Positions 36,328-48,264 of a stretch of DNA of 59,273 nt are shown here, one piece after another. Position 1 is the stretch's first letter. Every line of letters begins with the position of its first letter. The notes beneath the pieces were generated by a model that was given only the letters and a program-made list of their open reading frames with translations, had not been told where the DNA came from and did no database searches. A program made the translations under genes and the position numbers. The stretch is taken from positions 1 through 59,273 of the forward strand of contig RWJK01000365.1 of NCBI GenBank assembly GCA_004335835.1, in the 5' to 3' direction. The stretch is from Scenedesmus sp. ARA3 (taxonomy: Eukaryota; Chlorophyta; Chlorophyceae; Sphaeropleales; Scenedesmaceae).

Positions 36328-37083
36328 GCTCGGCAGTGCAGCACTTATCAGAGCAGCAGGGCTGCTCCTGCCGCTGACATTTTCAGCAGCTGCTGCTGCC
36401 TTAGTGCCAGCAGTGTTGCCATGATGGGCGGCGCTTTCACCGCTGCCTGTCGCAGTGAGCGTTACTCCTGCTGCTGCAGCTGCAGGCTCCTCAACATGCT
36501 GCAGTGACGAGGGCTGGTTGTGCTGCAGAGGTGGAGCAGCTGTGCATCCACTGGGCCTTGCTCATACCTTCCTTGCCGCCCCTGCACACATAAAAGTTTT
36601 GCAGATGTAGTTGTTTAAGCATAACATGATCCCTGCATGTCACGCACAGGTGCTGCAGCTCCATTGCTGCAACATATCTCTGTGCTGGTACCTGAGGTGC
36701 CCTTTCCGGCCAGCCTGCTGCTGCGGTCGACTGTGCTGTGCTTCGCCACTAGCTGAACAATATATATCAATGCCAATAAGGTAATGCAATCAACAATCAA
36801 GACGAAGAGTGCGCTGATAGCCTTCGCGCGTTGCAGAAATGTACAAACCGCCCTTTGTGACCTCAGCACCTTCAAACGAAATAATGAAATCAGACATAAA
36901 ATATGGTGATGAAGACGACAAAGCTGTGAAACAGAGAGCGCAAGTCGCGACATAGCGGAGCAAAAGCCTAGCAGACTACCAGTGGCAGTAGCTCAGACAG
37001 GCAGTACAACCAGCAACATCGTGCAGAGTCCCTCTGCTGGCGCTCACCTCACACCTTATACCAGGGGTGTGGATCAAACTGCT
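36328..37083. other. Region between two minus-strand genes
   Basis: It holds the likely missing 5' exon or exons of the coiled-coil gene and the 3' UTR of the karyopherin gene. A 112-codon minus-strand frame (36953-36615) begins with ATG and has a hydrophobic stretch (ALFVLIVDCITLLALIYIV). It could be a small membrane protein, an upstream exon or chance. Confidence 0.35.
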
Positions 37084-40000
37084 TCATGTTACACTGGGTC
37101 GCATGTGCTGCTCTGCAAAGTCGCGCAGGAGTTTCTTCAGGCGGCGGGCCACCATGTAGGAGCGGCCTGCATGCACACCCCCGGAACTGCACAGCAGCAG
37201 GGAGCACTCCTCTGCCAGCCGAGCTGCCTCAGCTGCGTTCATGCAGGTGGGCACAAACGCTCCTGCACCCTGCGTCAACCATCCATGGAGCAACTGCTGC
37301 GGTTGCTGGTGCTGCTGCAGGTGCTGGCCATGCATCCCTGCCGGCACAGCTGCGTTTCCTCTACTGCTGCTGCTGTTACTGGCCTGCTCTGCTACTCCTG
37401 CCATATCCAGCAGTACAGCAGACGCCTTCTGCAGCCTTGGCAGCGGCGATGGCGACAGCAGCGCACCAAACACACCCCGTACAATGTCTGCACCCTGCAC
37501 ACACACAAGCTCCAGCAGCTGCTGCTGCTGCGGCCCCTCGCAGCTAGCAGCCACAGGCACCGCTGACAGCAGCAGCAGCGCACTGCTGGCCACCTTGCGG
37601 TGGCAGCAGCCTGCACAGCTGGCTGCTGCTGCTGTGGCCTGCCGCATTATGCCTACTGTAGCGTTGTTGGCGTGCAGCCTGCGGCCATGCTTGGCAAAGC
37701 AGGCGTAGAGCTTTAGCAGGGGCTCAGCTAGATCAGGCGCAGCGTCGCCTGCGCCTGGCTGCATTAGTGCTGCAATTGCGCCCACACACCACAGCTCCTG
37801 CAGCGCCTGCATTCAGCAAGCAGAGGGTCAAGGTCAACATGAAGTCAACGCGTAGGCAGGGCGAAAGCCATCACAGTGCAACTTGACATGACGATGTGCG
37901 GGCACCAAAGCAACATACAGAACAACAAACAACAAGCACGCCAGCCGCACGCGAGCGATCTCACACGCCCCATGCACACTACATACAGACTGCCGCTGCC
38001 GCCGCCGCCGCCGCTGCTGCTGCTGCTGCGGCGGCTGGGCTCACCTGCATGATGTGCAGACCGCTGTCCAGCAGCACCCCAGAGCCCTGCCTGCAGCACA
38101 CCTCAATGGCAGCAGCAGCAGGCTCAGACAGCAGCGAGGCGCCCCCAGGCCTCGCAGCACCAGCCACCACCACCTGCAGCACCTGCTGCAGCTGCGGCAG
38201 CAGCAGCCCAGGCTGCACCTTCAGCAGCTGGCTGCAGCACTTGCCGTAGTGATACAGCAGCCGCCCTGCCGCGCCATGCTGTGTGACGATGCTGTGCAGC
38301 AGCGGCCACATCTGGCTCAGCAGCAGCTGCACGGCAGGGTCGCCTGCAGCAGCAGCAGTAGCAGCGGCGCGGGCAGCGGCAGGACTGCGGCTGCTGTCTT
38401 GGCCCTCCTGCTTGTCTAGCCGCTGCTGCTGCTGCTGCCGCAGCGATGGGCCTGGGCTGCTGTCGCTGTCATCTTGCACATCTTCGTCCATAGCAGCACC
38501 TGCGGCCAGCTGGTCTGCCAGAGCATCTGCCTCTGCCTGTGCACAGCTACAGCCGGCCGCATCGTGCAGCAGCCCCACACTGCGGCCATCTGCTGAGGCT
38601 GCTGCATAGCTGGCCTTGCCCTGCTGCTGCTGCCGCTGCTGCTTCTGCTGCAGCAGCAGCCGGCCCTCTAGTACTGCCCTCACTCGCATCAGATGGTGAC
38701 ACACCAGCGGGTCAGCGCTGCTCTCTAATGCTGCCCAGGTGGCGCCGGATTGCAGCTGCTGCTGCAGCTCCTGAAGGTAAGCTATGCCTGGCTGCAGCAG
38801 CTGCTCAGCAGCAGCAGCCCTGCAGAAACAGGCAGCGCTGATCAGTAACTTCATGAAACCAACCTTTCACAAGCAGGACATGCTGCTGCTGGTGCTGCTG
38901 CGCAACACATTGTACACAAGAGTTGTGCTGCTGCTGCATAGCATACAGTGCAGCAGCCATGAAGCCAGTCAGCAGCGCAGCAGCGTACTAGCTGGCCGCA
39001 GTGCACCCACCTGAGCTGCTGCAGCTGCTGCTCTGATGCGCCTGGCGCAGCCAGGCAGCCTGACAGGCTTGCCAGCAGGTCCTGCTCGGCTGGGCCAGAG
39101 CAGCCTGCTGACTGCACCACCTGCATGCACACAGATGTAGAAATAGTTGTCAAGACTGCGCACAAGGGGTTTGATGAACAATGTGCTTGTTCTACCTGTG
39201 CTAGTGTAGGCGTACAATGATGCTGTTGCTGCTGCAGCTGCTACGTGCCAGCCAGCAAATACTTCAACACATCCACAGCCGCATCTACCCTGTATGCGAT
39301 TGACAGCACACCGGATTGCGTGGCATGCAGACATGGCTTCTCCTACACATAACAACACAACACAGACCTGCATCAGCAGCGGCGCAATATGGTGCAGCTC
39401 CGGCCAGCCAGCCTTGAAGGCAGCGCTGCACACTGCACGCACAGCAGCTGCTGCAGCAGCCTGCGCCTCCTCGCTGTGTGCTGCCAGGTGCAGCAGCAGC
39501 TGCAGCAGGCCAGGCATGTGAGAGGCGTCCCCTGCAGCTGCCCGGCTGGTGAAGAGCTGCACCAGCAATGAAGCCCAGCCCTGCAGCAGCAGCAGCAGCA
39601 GCAGCGGCGCAAGGAGCAGGCATGATGCACAGGTCACTAGGCCGCCCTGCAGCAGCAGCGGCGCTCGCTTGCAATGTTCTCCGCTGCTTCTTGGTGAAAC
39701 TGTGCGGTAGTTTGGGCTGCAGGGCTAACAAGATCCCTCTCGCGCAAGCTCTGTCAGCTGCCACTAGATCAAAAGCAATGCAGTTCAAGCACCTTGTAGG
39801 GTGATTGTGTTCTTGCCCAGCAGTGCTGCTGTTGGCAGGCATGCAGGCGCCCCACACGCAGCAGCACCCACCTTGATGGCAAGGCAGAAGTTGAGCACCA
39901 AGTGCCGCTGCTGCGCTGGCAGCGTGCCGTCGGCTGCCGGCTGCTGCAGCGATGCGGCTGCAGTCGACAACAGCAGGGCCAGCTGCTCAGTCCCCTGCAA

Positions 40001-43000
40001 TGCCAAGCACCCCATTTATGTTATGAACGTGATGACATAGATAACATGGATGCATTGCAGGGTTTTGTAATGCAAGCTTGCAGTAGCTGGCGTGGCAACA
40101 ACATGCTATTGAGCACAAGCCATTGCACGGCATACAAAACCAACACGGTGTGCACTTGACATTGTGCAACACGTCCAGTATGCTGTCAACGCTTCCCTGT
40201 CATGAGCATGTGCGCATAGGTTGCGGTCAAGCTACGCCTGTCAGGCTGTGTACGAATGGCTGCTGTGCAAATACTTTGTGTACCTCCCTGACATGTTCCT
40301 CGAAGCTGCAACAGTTGCCTCACCTTGCTGTCCCGCTTACTCCAAGCCTGAGCAGGGTTCTGCTGCTGCTGCTGCTGCTGCTGTGAGGCCACCTCTGCAT
40401 CCTCATCAGCAGCAGCTGCTGCTGCAGATGCCCCAGCAGCACCGCTGCCAGACGCACCCACTGGCGAGCTAATTGCTGCAGCCATCAGCACCGCAGCATG
40501 CAGCCGCAAGCCTGCCGGCTGTGCAGCGATACGACCGAGTGCAGCTGCCAGCTGCTGCTGCTGCCAGGGCGACAGCAGCTCGACATCTGGCTGATCCAAC
40601 AGCGGTGCACACCCACACAGCACCGGCAGCATTGCTGCTGCCACTGCAGCTCCAGCTGGCATGCAATGCTGGTGCTGCTGCTGCTGGTGCTGCTGCTGCT
40701 GTCCCCAGACATGCATCATGGCTGCCAGATACTTGTCAGGGCCTAGCACACAGCATGACATCTGCAGCACATCTTGCACAGCAGCTGCTGCTGCCTCCTC
40801 CTGCAATGCTTCTTGGCCCGCTGGGAGCTGCTGCCATGTTAGCCAGTTTGCTGCGGTGTGCAGCAGCAGCAGCAGGCAGCTGCGCACAAACACTGCTGGC
40901 AGCTGCTGCGCATCGCCTGGGACAAAGCAGCAGCAACACAGGCGCAGAGGCATAGAGGCAGCAGGTGCAGGGTTGGCTACTAACTCAACGGCAATAGTGA
41001 TGCAGAGCCTACATGAGGCAAGTTCAATCGTGTCACACACATGTGTGCTGTGCTTGCTGGTGCTGCCCGGCCCATGCAACCCCGCAGCCGGCCTCTGTCA
41101 CTTTCTGGCGTGCAGGCACAGCATTTGCGGTTGCACAGCGTTGCACAGTGCGTGCAGCCCAGCAGTGCATCCTGACCCTGCCTTGCAGGAAGCATGCACA
41201 GCAGTCTGCCTGCATGACTGTTACAAACCCTGCAGCACATGCGCCTGCCAAAAAGGTCCACAAAGAAACGCCAAGGTAAATAGCAACCCCCGCACACCTG
41301 CAGAGTCGCCTTCACTGTGAGCCCTCTCCAGCAGCACCTTGCCTGCTGCTGCTGCTGCGCCGCCTGCTGCAGCGCTGGCGCTGTTGCTGCTGCTGCTGGC
41401 GCAAGGGCCAACCTCAGGGTCCAGCAGGCCCCCCCACACCTCCAGGGCAGGCAGGCACAGCAGCTGGCCCTCATGCACCTGAGGCAGCACAGACAGCTGC
41501 AGCAGGAGACAAGTGCACTCACAACCCAATCAGCGTGGCGTGACCTTGTTCAACACAACCCAGCAAGTTGCCATGCAAGGGAGACACCACAGCTAGAGCT
41601 GTGATGCCGTAAGCGTGAGGTTGGCTGCTTAGCGAACATACACAAAATCCACAATAGGCACGACCATCAGACACAACATCCACGTTGCTGCTGGACTTGT
41701 TGAACAATGTTGCAATCAAGGTGCGGCACTCTCGCAACTGCAGACACCCACATGCAGCAGCGCCTCACGCAGCGAGCCGCCGGCAGCGTCCAACGGCTGC
41801 AGCAGCTGCTGCGGCACGGCAGCAGCATACGCAGCAAACACGTGGCTCCAAGCCGCCGCATGCCGCAGGTCTTGTGCTAGTGCTGCTGCTGCCGCTCTGC
41901 TTGCTGCCTCTGCTACTGCCAGCATGCTGGGCTGTAGCGAGGACAGCAGCTGCTCTGGTGCATATTCTGGCAGGTCCAGCAGCAGTGCCAGGCCTGCCTC
42001 AAGCTCCTGAATGTGCATCAAGTTTGATCAGTAAGTAGCGAAAATCCACCTGATGCATATGGCAGCTGCTTGCTCATGTGCCACAGACTCTGCTCGTTGC
42101 TAGCGCCGTGCATGCCAGCACCTGAAGCTCTAGCTGCAGCGCTGACCTGCTCATCACCATCGCCAAATTACCAATCAAGCCCCATGGCTGTGCATAGCTC
42201 ACTTTAAGTTGGAGGGTGTTCCCTGTGTCACAATTTCAAGATGTAACTTAAACGCCATCTGCCCCACTGGAGCGCTCACCTGCTCATTGCTGCTCTGCAC
42301 GCCAAGCAGCCCCGCCTGCGCCACCTGCTCAGCCAGCTGCAGCGGCACCTGGTGCAAGCAGCCCAGCCGCACCCAGGCAGCCAGGCACGCAAGCAGCTTG
42401 GCCTGCTGCTGCTGCTGCTGCTGCTGCTGCAGCCAGGTCAGCAGCAGCTGCAGCGCGGCGTTTGACCAGCCCCTGAAGCGCTCCCGGGTGGCTGTGGCCC
42501 AGTCAACGTGCTGGCTGCTGGAGAGGCCTGCAGGAAGAGTTTGCAGGAAACATGTGTATGTGCGTATACAGCAGTGCTGTGTATCGAGCAATGTGCAGCG
42601 TCAGTGCGTGCTATGCACCTCTTGCTCCTCGGCTGTCCCTCATCTAGCATGCCTGCACCGTGAGCGCTGCACAGCATTGCGTGTGGTGCTTGCCGCTGCT
42701 GTTTTATATGTGCAGCTCCCATGGCATGCTGTCTATTCAAGGCAGCAGCATGCATTTCTGCAGTACCGTTGCCCTGCTGTGGTGCCGCACCTGGCACATT
42801 GACGTGGCGCCAGTCGCTGCTGCCCTCCTCAGCAATGCTGTGCAGCAGCTCTATGCAGTGCCACTGCGGCAGCTGCGTATGTGCTGTTGTTATCACATCT
42901 GCCCAGGCAGGCAGCAGAGCTACTAGGTCTGCCAGTGCAAGGCACAACTGGCGCAGCACTGCTGGGGCGACATGTGCTGGTGGCTTCCTGAGTTGCTGTA

Positions 43001-43274
43001 GCAACAGGTGGCGCAGCTGCTGCAGCTGCGTCTGTTCCATGCTGCAGGCTTGCTCATTGATCTTGTATCGCAGTGTCTGGGCGGCAAACAGCACCAAATC
43101 TGGGGAGGAGGCAGATTCAAGCAGTTGATACGCGATGGCCCATGCTGCATCTTGCTGCCTCCACGCTAGCAGGGCTTTTTCGGTTGCTCTGCGGCGATCC
43201 AGTGGCAGACTGGGGTTGTTCACGTCCTGGAGAGCAGCTTCTATCTCTTCTAGTCTGCTCGGGCTGTGCTGCAT
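37084..43274 (-). CDS. Transportin-3/importin-13-type karyopherin beta
   Basis: Nuclear transport receptor of the importin-beta superfamily; relatives carry SR splicing factors and other cargo with Ran-GTP. Ten exons in phase: 43274-42791, 42527-42280, 42006-41752, 41496-41298, 40916-40324, 39994-39872, 39580-39368, 39120-39011, 38819-38045, 37806-37084, giving 1240 aa (family about 920-970). The N-terminus shows the importin-beta-like pattern: a first HEAT pair (LEEIEAALQDVNNPSL, then AWRQQDAAWAIAYQLLE), LVLFAAQTLRYKI, and the exportin-1-like block (VLRQLCLALADLVALLPAW). The following exons are leucine-rich helical repeats matching the solenoid, interrupted by Gln/Ala tracts and an acidic loop (MDEDVQDDSDSSPG) that explain the extra length. 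The C-terminus (RRLKKLLRDFAEQH) resembles the family's last helix. Assignment between TNPO3/MOS14 and IPO13 is open. It is divergent from trmA across 486 bases. Confidence 0.85.
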
Positions 43275-43760
43275 GCTGTTGATGAGCAAACATAGGTGTC
43301 CCAGCAGCAACACCTGGGTTGGACAGCGATAGAAGATCAGGACCAATCGTGGAATGGTGCTGGATAGCTGATAACTCCGCACGAATGGACGAACCGTCAG
43401 TGTGACAGGTACTTGAGTTCAAGTGCGCAGAAGTAACTTGGGACATTTGAAGCAATTGGGGCAGCGCTGGTAGCACATCGAGCGTTGTGATATGATCGGT
43501 ACGATAAACAACTAGTGTTATTGCTGCTGTCAGCTTACCTACTTCTGCTGCTGCCACTGCTACTGCTGCTGCTGCTGCCGCACTAGCACCACCTGACCGT
43601 GCGAGACCACCAGGTTTGAATGCATAGGCTGAAAACCCACCTCAACTTGACGAGTTCCTTGCGTAGCCCACAGCTCACCCCCTGCTGGTGCCCAGCAGCC
43701 GCAGCAGTGCGCCGCCGGCAGCTGCCGCTGGTGCAGCTGCAGTGCAGTAAATTCACAAGC
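43275..43760. promoter_or_regulatory. Shared promoter region of the divergent karyopherin and trmA genes
   Basis: 486 bases separate the two start codons, which face away from each other. No obvious TATA box is visible. A shared bidirectional promoter is inferred from geometry. Confidence 0.5.
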
Positions 43761-46700
43761 ATGGCTGGCGAGACAGGCCCTCCCGAAGCTGGCACCGGCC
43801 AGGTGTTTCCGGAACAGTATGACCAGCAGCTGCAGGCGAAGCTGGCGCATGTGCGGGAGCTGTTTGCAGGGCAGCAGCTGCCGGAGATTGAAGTGTTCAG
43901 GTCCAGCCCTGAGCACTTCCGCATGCGTACAGAGTTCAGGTAAGGTCAGATGCGCCCTAACTGCAGAAAAGGCGAGTCATATAACCTGTTCTTATGCATG
44001 ACAGCTGTTAACCTGGAAACAGCACGGCTCTTCATGCTGCAGTTGCCTAAGCATGCCAGCACATGGATTGGTGGCTGAGGAAGGGACCCAAAGGCACTAT
44101 GCTTGCATACCCTTGCTCAGCTTGCTGCTCTGTTCCTACCGCAGGGTATGGCTGCAGCAGGATGAAGCATACTACGTTATGTTTGAGAAGAATGAGCGCA
44201 ACGGCAGCGATGATGGTGCGGCTGGACAAGCTGATGAGGCGCAGCCTATCAGCAGCGACACAGAGCAGCCAGCAGCAGCAGCAGCTACTGAGGATAACAC
44301 TGAAACAACAGCTGCAGCTGCAGATGCAGGCGCAGCTGCAGCAGCAGATGAAGGTGCAGCTTCAGATGCCTCTCAGCCAGCAGCAGATGCAGAGCAGCAG
44401 CCCAAGCTGAGCAGCAAGCAGCGGCGGAAGCTGCAGCGCAAACGCGGCAAGAAGGCAGCCAAGGCAGCAGCAGCAGCAGACGACGCGAAAACGCGCCGCT
44501 TCAACCGTGTGCGCATAGATGAGTTCCCTGTGGCGTCGCAGCTGATCTGTGAGCTGATGGTACTGCTGCGCAAGGAGCTGATTGCACACCCAGTACTGCG
44601 GGACAAGGTCTTCCAGGTGCGGCGGCAGTGAAAGTGACGTGACACAGATAAGTGTGGCAGCCACAGCAGCCAGTGCTTTCTGCACAGATAGGCTCCGGAA
44701 ACGGCAACCCAGAGCATCGGCCGCAGCTGCAGAGTTGGGAGGTACGTTCAGATGTGCCGTCTTGCGTCTGTCGTGCCTTGCAGCTGCTACTGAGCCACAT
44801 ACACTGCAGGTCTGCGCCAGCAGACACCAGCCTCTTCCCTTTCTTGGGCTTTACCCACACCACGCCCTTTCTAATCTCCTAACCCTTTCCCGCCCACCCC
44901 GCGTCATCCCACCAGGCCAACTTCCACAGCACGCTCAGCAAGCAGGCCATGGTCACGCTGGTCTACCGCAGGCCCTTAGACGATGTGTGGCAGGAGGCGG
45001 CGCGCGCGCTGCGCAGCAGGCTGCTCAAGGCCCTGGGCCCTGAGGCATGCAGCCAGCTGCACATTGTGGGGCGCAGCCGCAAGCAGAAGCTGTGCGTGGA
45101 CGCGGACCACGTGTTTGAGCGCATGGAGGTGGCGGGGCGCAGCTACGAGTACATGCAGGTGAGCCGGGGTGTTACTGTTGCTGTGTTACTTGTCACATTG
45201 TTTGAGTGCATGGAGGTGGCGGGGCGCAGCTACGAGTACATGCAGGCGAGCGCGTTGTTACTTTTTTCGTGTTACTTTTCACAGTGTCTGAGCGCATGGA
45301 GGTGGCGGGGCGCAGCTGCGAGTACATGCAGGTGAGCGGGGTGTTCGCAACTTGAGAATCCTGTTTTGCCCTCGAGAAAGTTGTGCGCCCTGTACGTGGC
45401 TGCTAGAGGTCGCGAAGGGAGGAACACACAGTTCATGACCAGAGAGCGCGGAAAAAGAACCACATATACGGAGTTTTGCGTTCCGTGTGCCTTTCTGCAG
45501 GTGGAGGGCGCGTTCTCACAGCCCAACGGCGGCGTGTGCCAGCACATGCTCAACTGGGCGGTAGAATCTACCAAGGGCAGCAGCGGCGACCTGCTGGAGC
45601 TCTACTGCGGCAACGGGAACTTCACGATACCGCTCGCACAAAACTTCAAGCAGGTGTGGCGGTATTGTAATGGTGAATGTAACCTAAATAGCTGTAGTGC
45701 AGCTGCGCGGCTCTGCATGCTGCGCAGCTTGCGGCGTGTGTTTGGCACATGCCGCGCTGCCTGACACAGAGCGAGTGCAGTTCATGGCCTGCACTGTACT
45801 TCAACAGTTGATATGGTTGTTTTCCTGCAAACAGAAATGGCATCACTGCCAGCCTGAGCCTGCTATCACCACCCTGCAGTCCTTCTGGCGCCGGCGTGTG
45901 TAGTCTTGTACTGTACACTGCATCACTGCAACATGACTATCTTGTAGCGGCATAAAATGTTACATCGTTGAGTTTGCGGCCCCAACGCATGATGGTGATG
46001 ATGGTTGATTAACGCCGTGGACGTGTGTGCGCTGCTTGCTTGTGCAGGTGGTGGCCACTGAGGTGTCCAAGGCCTCGGTGGCTGCAGCGCGCCACAACAT
46101 CGCAGCCAATGCCGCAGACAACATCTTCCTGGCGCGCATGAGCAGCGAGGAGTTCACGGAGACCTGGAGGGTCAAGGGCACGCGTAACAGGTGCGATGGC
46201 GGCATTTCTATGGCTTTGAATCAGATGATAGTGAAGGGCACGCACAACAGGTGCGGCTGCCGCAGTGGCTTCCTGAGGAAGCTCAGATGACGCCACACAG
46301 CATCCATTACCATCCTAGCAGAATAGATCATGTCGACACCCATATCAGGTGGATGCTGAGATGCTCAAACTGCTGTGCTGTGTGGTGTGTGCAGGCTGGC
46401 TGGCCTTGACTGGGAGCAGCTGTCGCTGGACACGCTGTTTGTTGACCCGCCCCGCGCTGGGCTGGACCCCGCAACAGAGCAGATGCTGCAGGACTTTGAG
46501 CAGGTACGTGCGCCTTTCTGCAGGTTGACTAGCAACTCGTGTGCATGTTTGTGCGGCGGCCCTACTAGAGCCGCGTGCAGTGCAGAACAGCTGCACTGTG
46601 GCGTGCTCAGTGATCTGCAAGTTGCAGCGGCAGGTGCTTTGCAGAATGCATCCTGCCAGTTGGCTGGCTGGAGCATCACCAATGTATTCAATGCATTTGC

Positions 46701-47063
46701 CACAAAGGAAGACAAGTATGCACTGCAGTGGCGTGAAGCAAAGCCACGTTCCTGCTGTACACATGTGGCCCACCGCAGGCGGCTCAGAGTGTGGTGTGTT
46801 CCTGTTGTGCAACACAACAATACTAATCACTACGTCGTATTTATCACCATGTAAACAACTAAACGACACACATGGTTTGCACTTGGCGTGCTATGTAGGT
46901 GGTGTACATCAGCTGCAACCCGGAGACGCTTGCCAAGAACCTGCGCAGCGTGGCGCACAGCCATGACATCGTGCGCATGGCAGTGTTTGACCAGTTCCCC
47001 TACACAGAGCATATCGAGGCAGGCGTGGTCATCCGACGCAAGCCCAGCGCTGCCGCAGTATGA
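43761..47063 (+). CDS. trmA: tRNA (uracil-5-)-methyltransferase, TrmA type
   Basis: Methylates U54 of tRNA to ribothymidine using SAM. Seven exons in phase: 43761-43939, 44145-44616, 44916-45158, 45501-45653, 46048-46190, 46395-46503, 46899-47063, giving 487 aa (bacterial TrmA about 366). It aligns end to end with bacterial Trm[63 protein letters not shown] motif [25 protein letters not shown], and the catalytic-Cys motif [12 protein letters not shown], ending [15 protein letters not shown]. Exon 2 inserts about 100 residues of Ala/Glu/Gln low complexity ending in a very basic stretch ([16 protein letters not shown]) between two conserved strands; it could act in RNA binding or nuclear targeting (inference). 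Introns after exons 3 and 5 hold copies of the preceding exon ends. A bacterial or organelle origin of the gene is likely. Confidence 0.95.
45110..45345 (+). repeat. Three tandem copies of the trmA exon 3 3' end with donor
   Basis: The sequence coding [12 protein letters not shown] and the following donor occurs at the genuine exon end (about 45110-45165), at about 45199-45252 (donor changed to CAG|GCGAGC) and at about 45283-45345 (donor CAG|GTGAGC kept, Tyr to Cys). The period is about 85-88 bp. Confidence 0.93.
46229..46257 (+). repeat. Copy of the trmA exon 5 3' end with donor
   Basis: The sequence coding VKGTRN with its AG|GTGCG donor (genuine at 46170-46200) is repeated about 60 bases downstream as GTGAAGGGCACGCACAACAG|GTGCGG. 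Confidence 0.85.
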
Positions 47064-48264
47064 ATGTCTGGCGCCGCATGCGTCAGGGCGACTGATGAGG
47101 ATGTGGTTTGTGGCAGGGCGGGGCACTGCCAGTGCTGATTGCATGCGGTTGACTGACTAATGCTGAGCTCATGGCACTGTGCATGTAGATTGACTGAACT
47201 TACACAGTCCGACTGTGTGGCTGTTGTGGCTGTAGTGCAATGGATTGTGCATGGTTTCAAGATCCAGGGACCTGGTGAATACATATGGGATCGGCTTAAA
47301 GCAGATTCAATGCTGGCAGCCTTGGAAGCTCATGCGGGTGCTCCGTTTGGTGTGAACACCCTTCTTTAGAACGCTTTTGCAACATACCTGGCTCTCGCTG
47401 CTTGCAGATAAGCCAGCATGCCATGATGGCAGTATGTTAACGCTACTGGTAGAGTACTTGCTCCAGCCCAATATGCTCCGCTCCAGCTTGTTTAGGGAAA
47501 CGTTGACCAACCGTACTGCTACGCACAAACCTTGCAGGCCTTTGGGATCTGGATTATGACAATGTTCAGCAGGAGTATGGTCTAGAGATGAGGGAAGTGA
47601 CGTTACTGTGATGTCTGCAAAGCTGCTGCTTGAACCCTCGCTGCTGGGGCCCTCTACCCCTTGCATCTATGGCTGAGGGGCACTTTTCTGCAGTCACCCT
47701 GCAAGGTCACCTGCCAGCACTGCCGTAAGGGTTTGCTCAACCGCACAATTAGAGTCAATTTTGCCGGTTCGCAGGCTGTAAACCTATCTTAGTTGCGTTC
47801 TGCTGTCATACGGCGGTCGTAATCCCCCGTGGGTGACCTTTTCGCCTGGTCCCTGTCAAAGTTCAACGTGGCGGGCGCAAACGCCACAGCTCTTGAGACT
47901 GGCTGACTCGATCAGTCCACTCAAGCAGGTTCTGCTAACGTTTCAAAGCCTCTGTATCCTGTGCCAGACCTGCTGAAGTGCCACAGAATCTTGCGTTGAT
48001 CGAAGCTCTGTGCCTCTCAGCAGTTCACAGGCAAGTTTCTCGTCAACTTATTTGTTATAGGACTTGACGCAGTTTGCTATGTTGACGCTGTGCAGTACGG
48101 TCGTGGACGCTCAACTATCTACGCCCTGCCAAACCGTCGGGAGTGATGCCAGTGCTGTGTGCTGCTGGACAGCAGTCACTTGACAAAAGGCCTCGGCAGA
48201 CGCTCAATCATGCTAATTTGTGCTCATTATACTGTGTGCTGCAGGAATTAACCAAGCACGCACC
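47064..48264. other. Intergenic region and 5' leader of the first hemoglobin gene
   Basis: No gene is supported. The left part is trmA 3' UTR, with one TGTAA far downstream at 47777-47781. The right part holds the hemoglobin promoter and, probably, a 5' UTR intron whose acceptor (GTGTGCTGCAG) lies 21 bases before the ATG. Confidence 0.5.
47816..47842 (+). promoter_or_regulatory. Promoter block shared by the two hemoglobin genes (copy 1)
   Basis: Contains GTCGTAA, CCCCGTGGG and GACCTTTT in that order, 449 bases before the ATG. The same ordered block lies 442 bases before the second hemoglobin ATG. A GTGGCGGG and a CTTGAG follow within about 60 bases in both. Conservation within otherwise diverged upstream DNA suggests a regulatory site; the factor is unknown. 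Confidence 0.55.
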
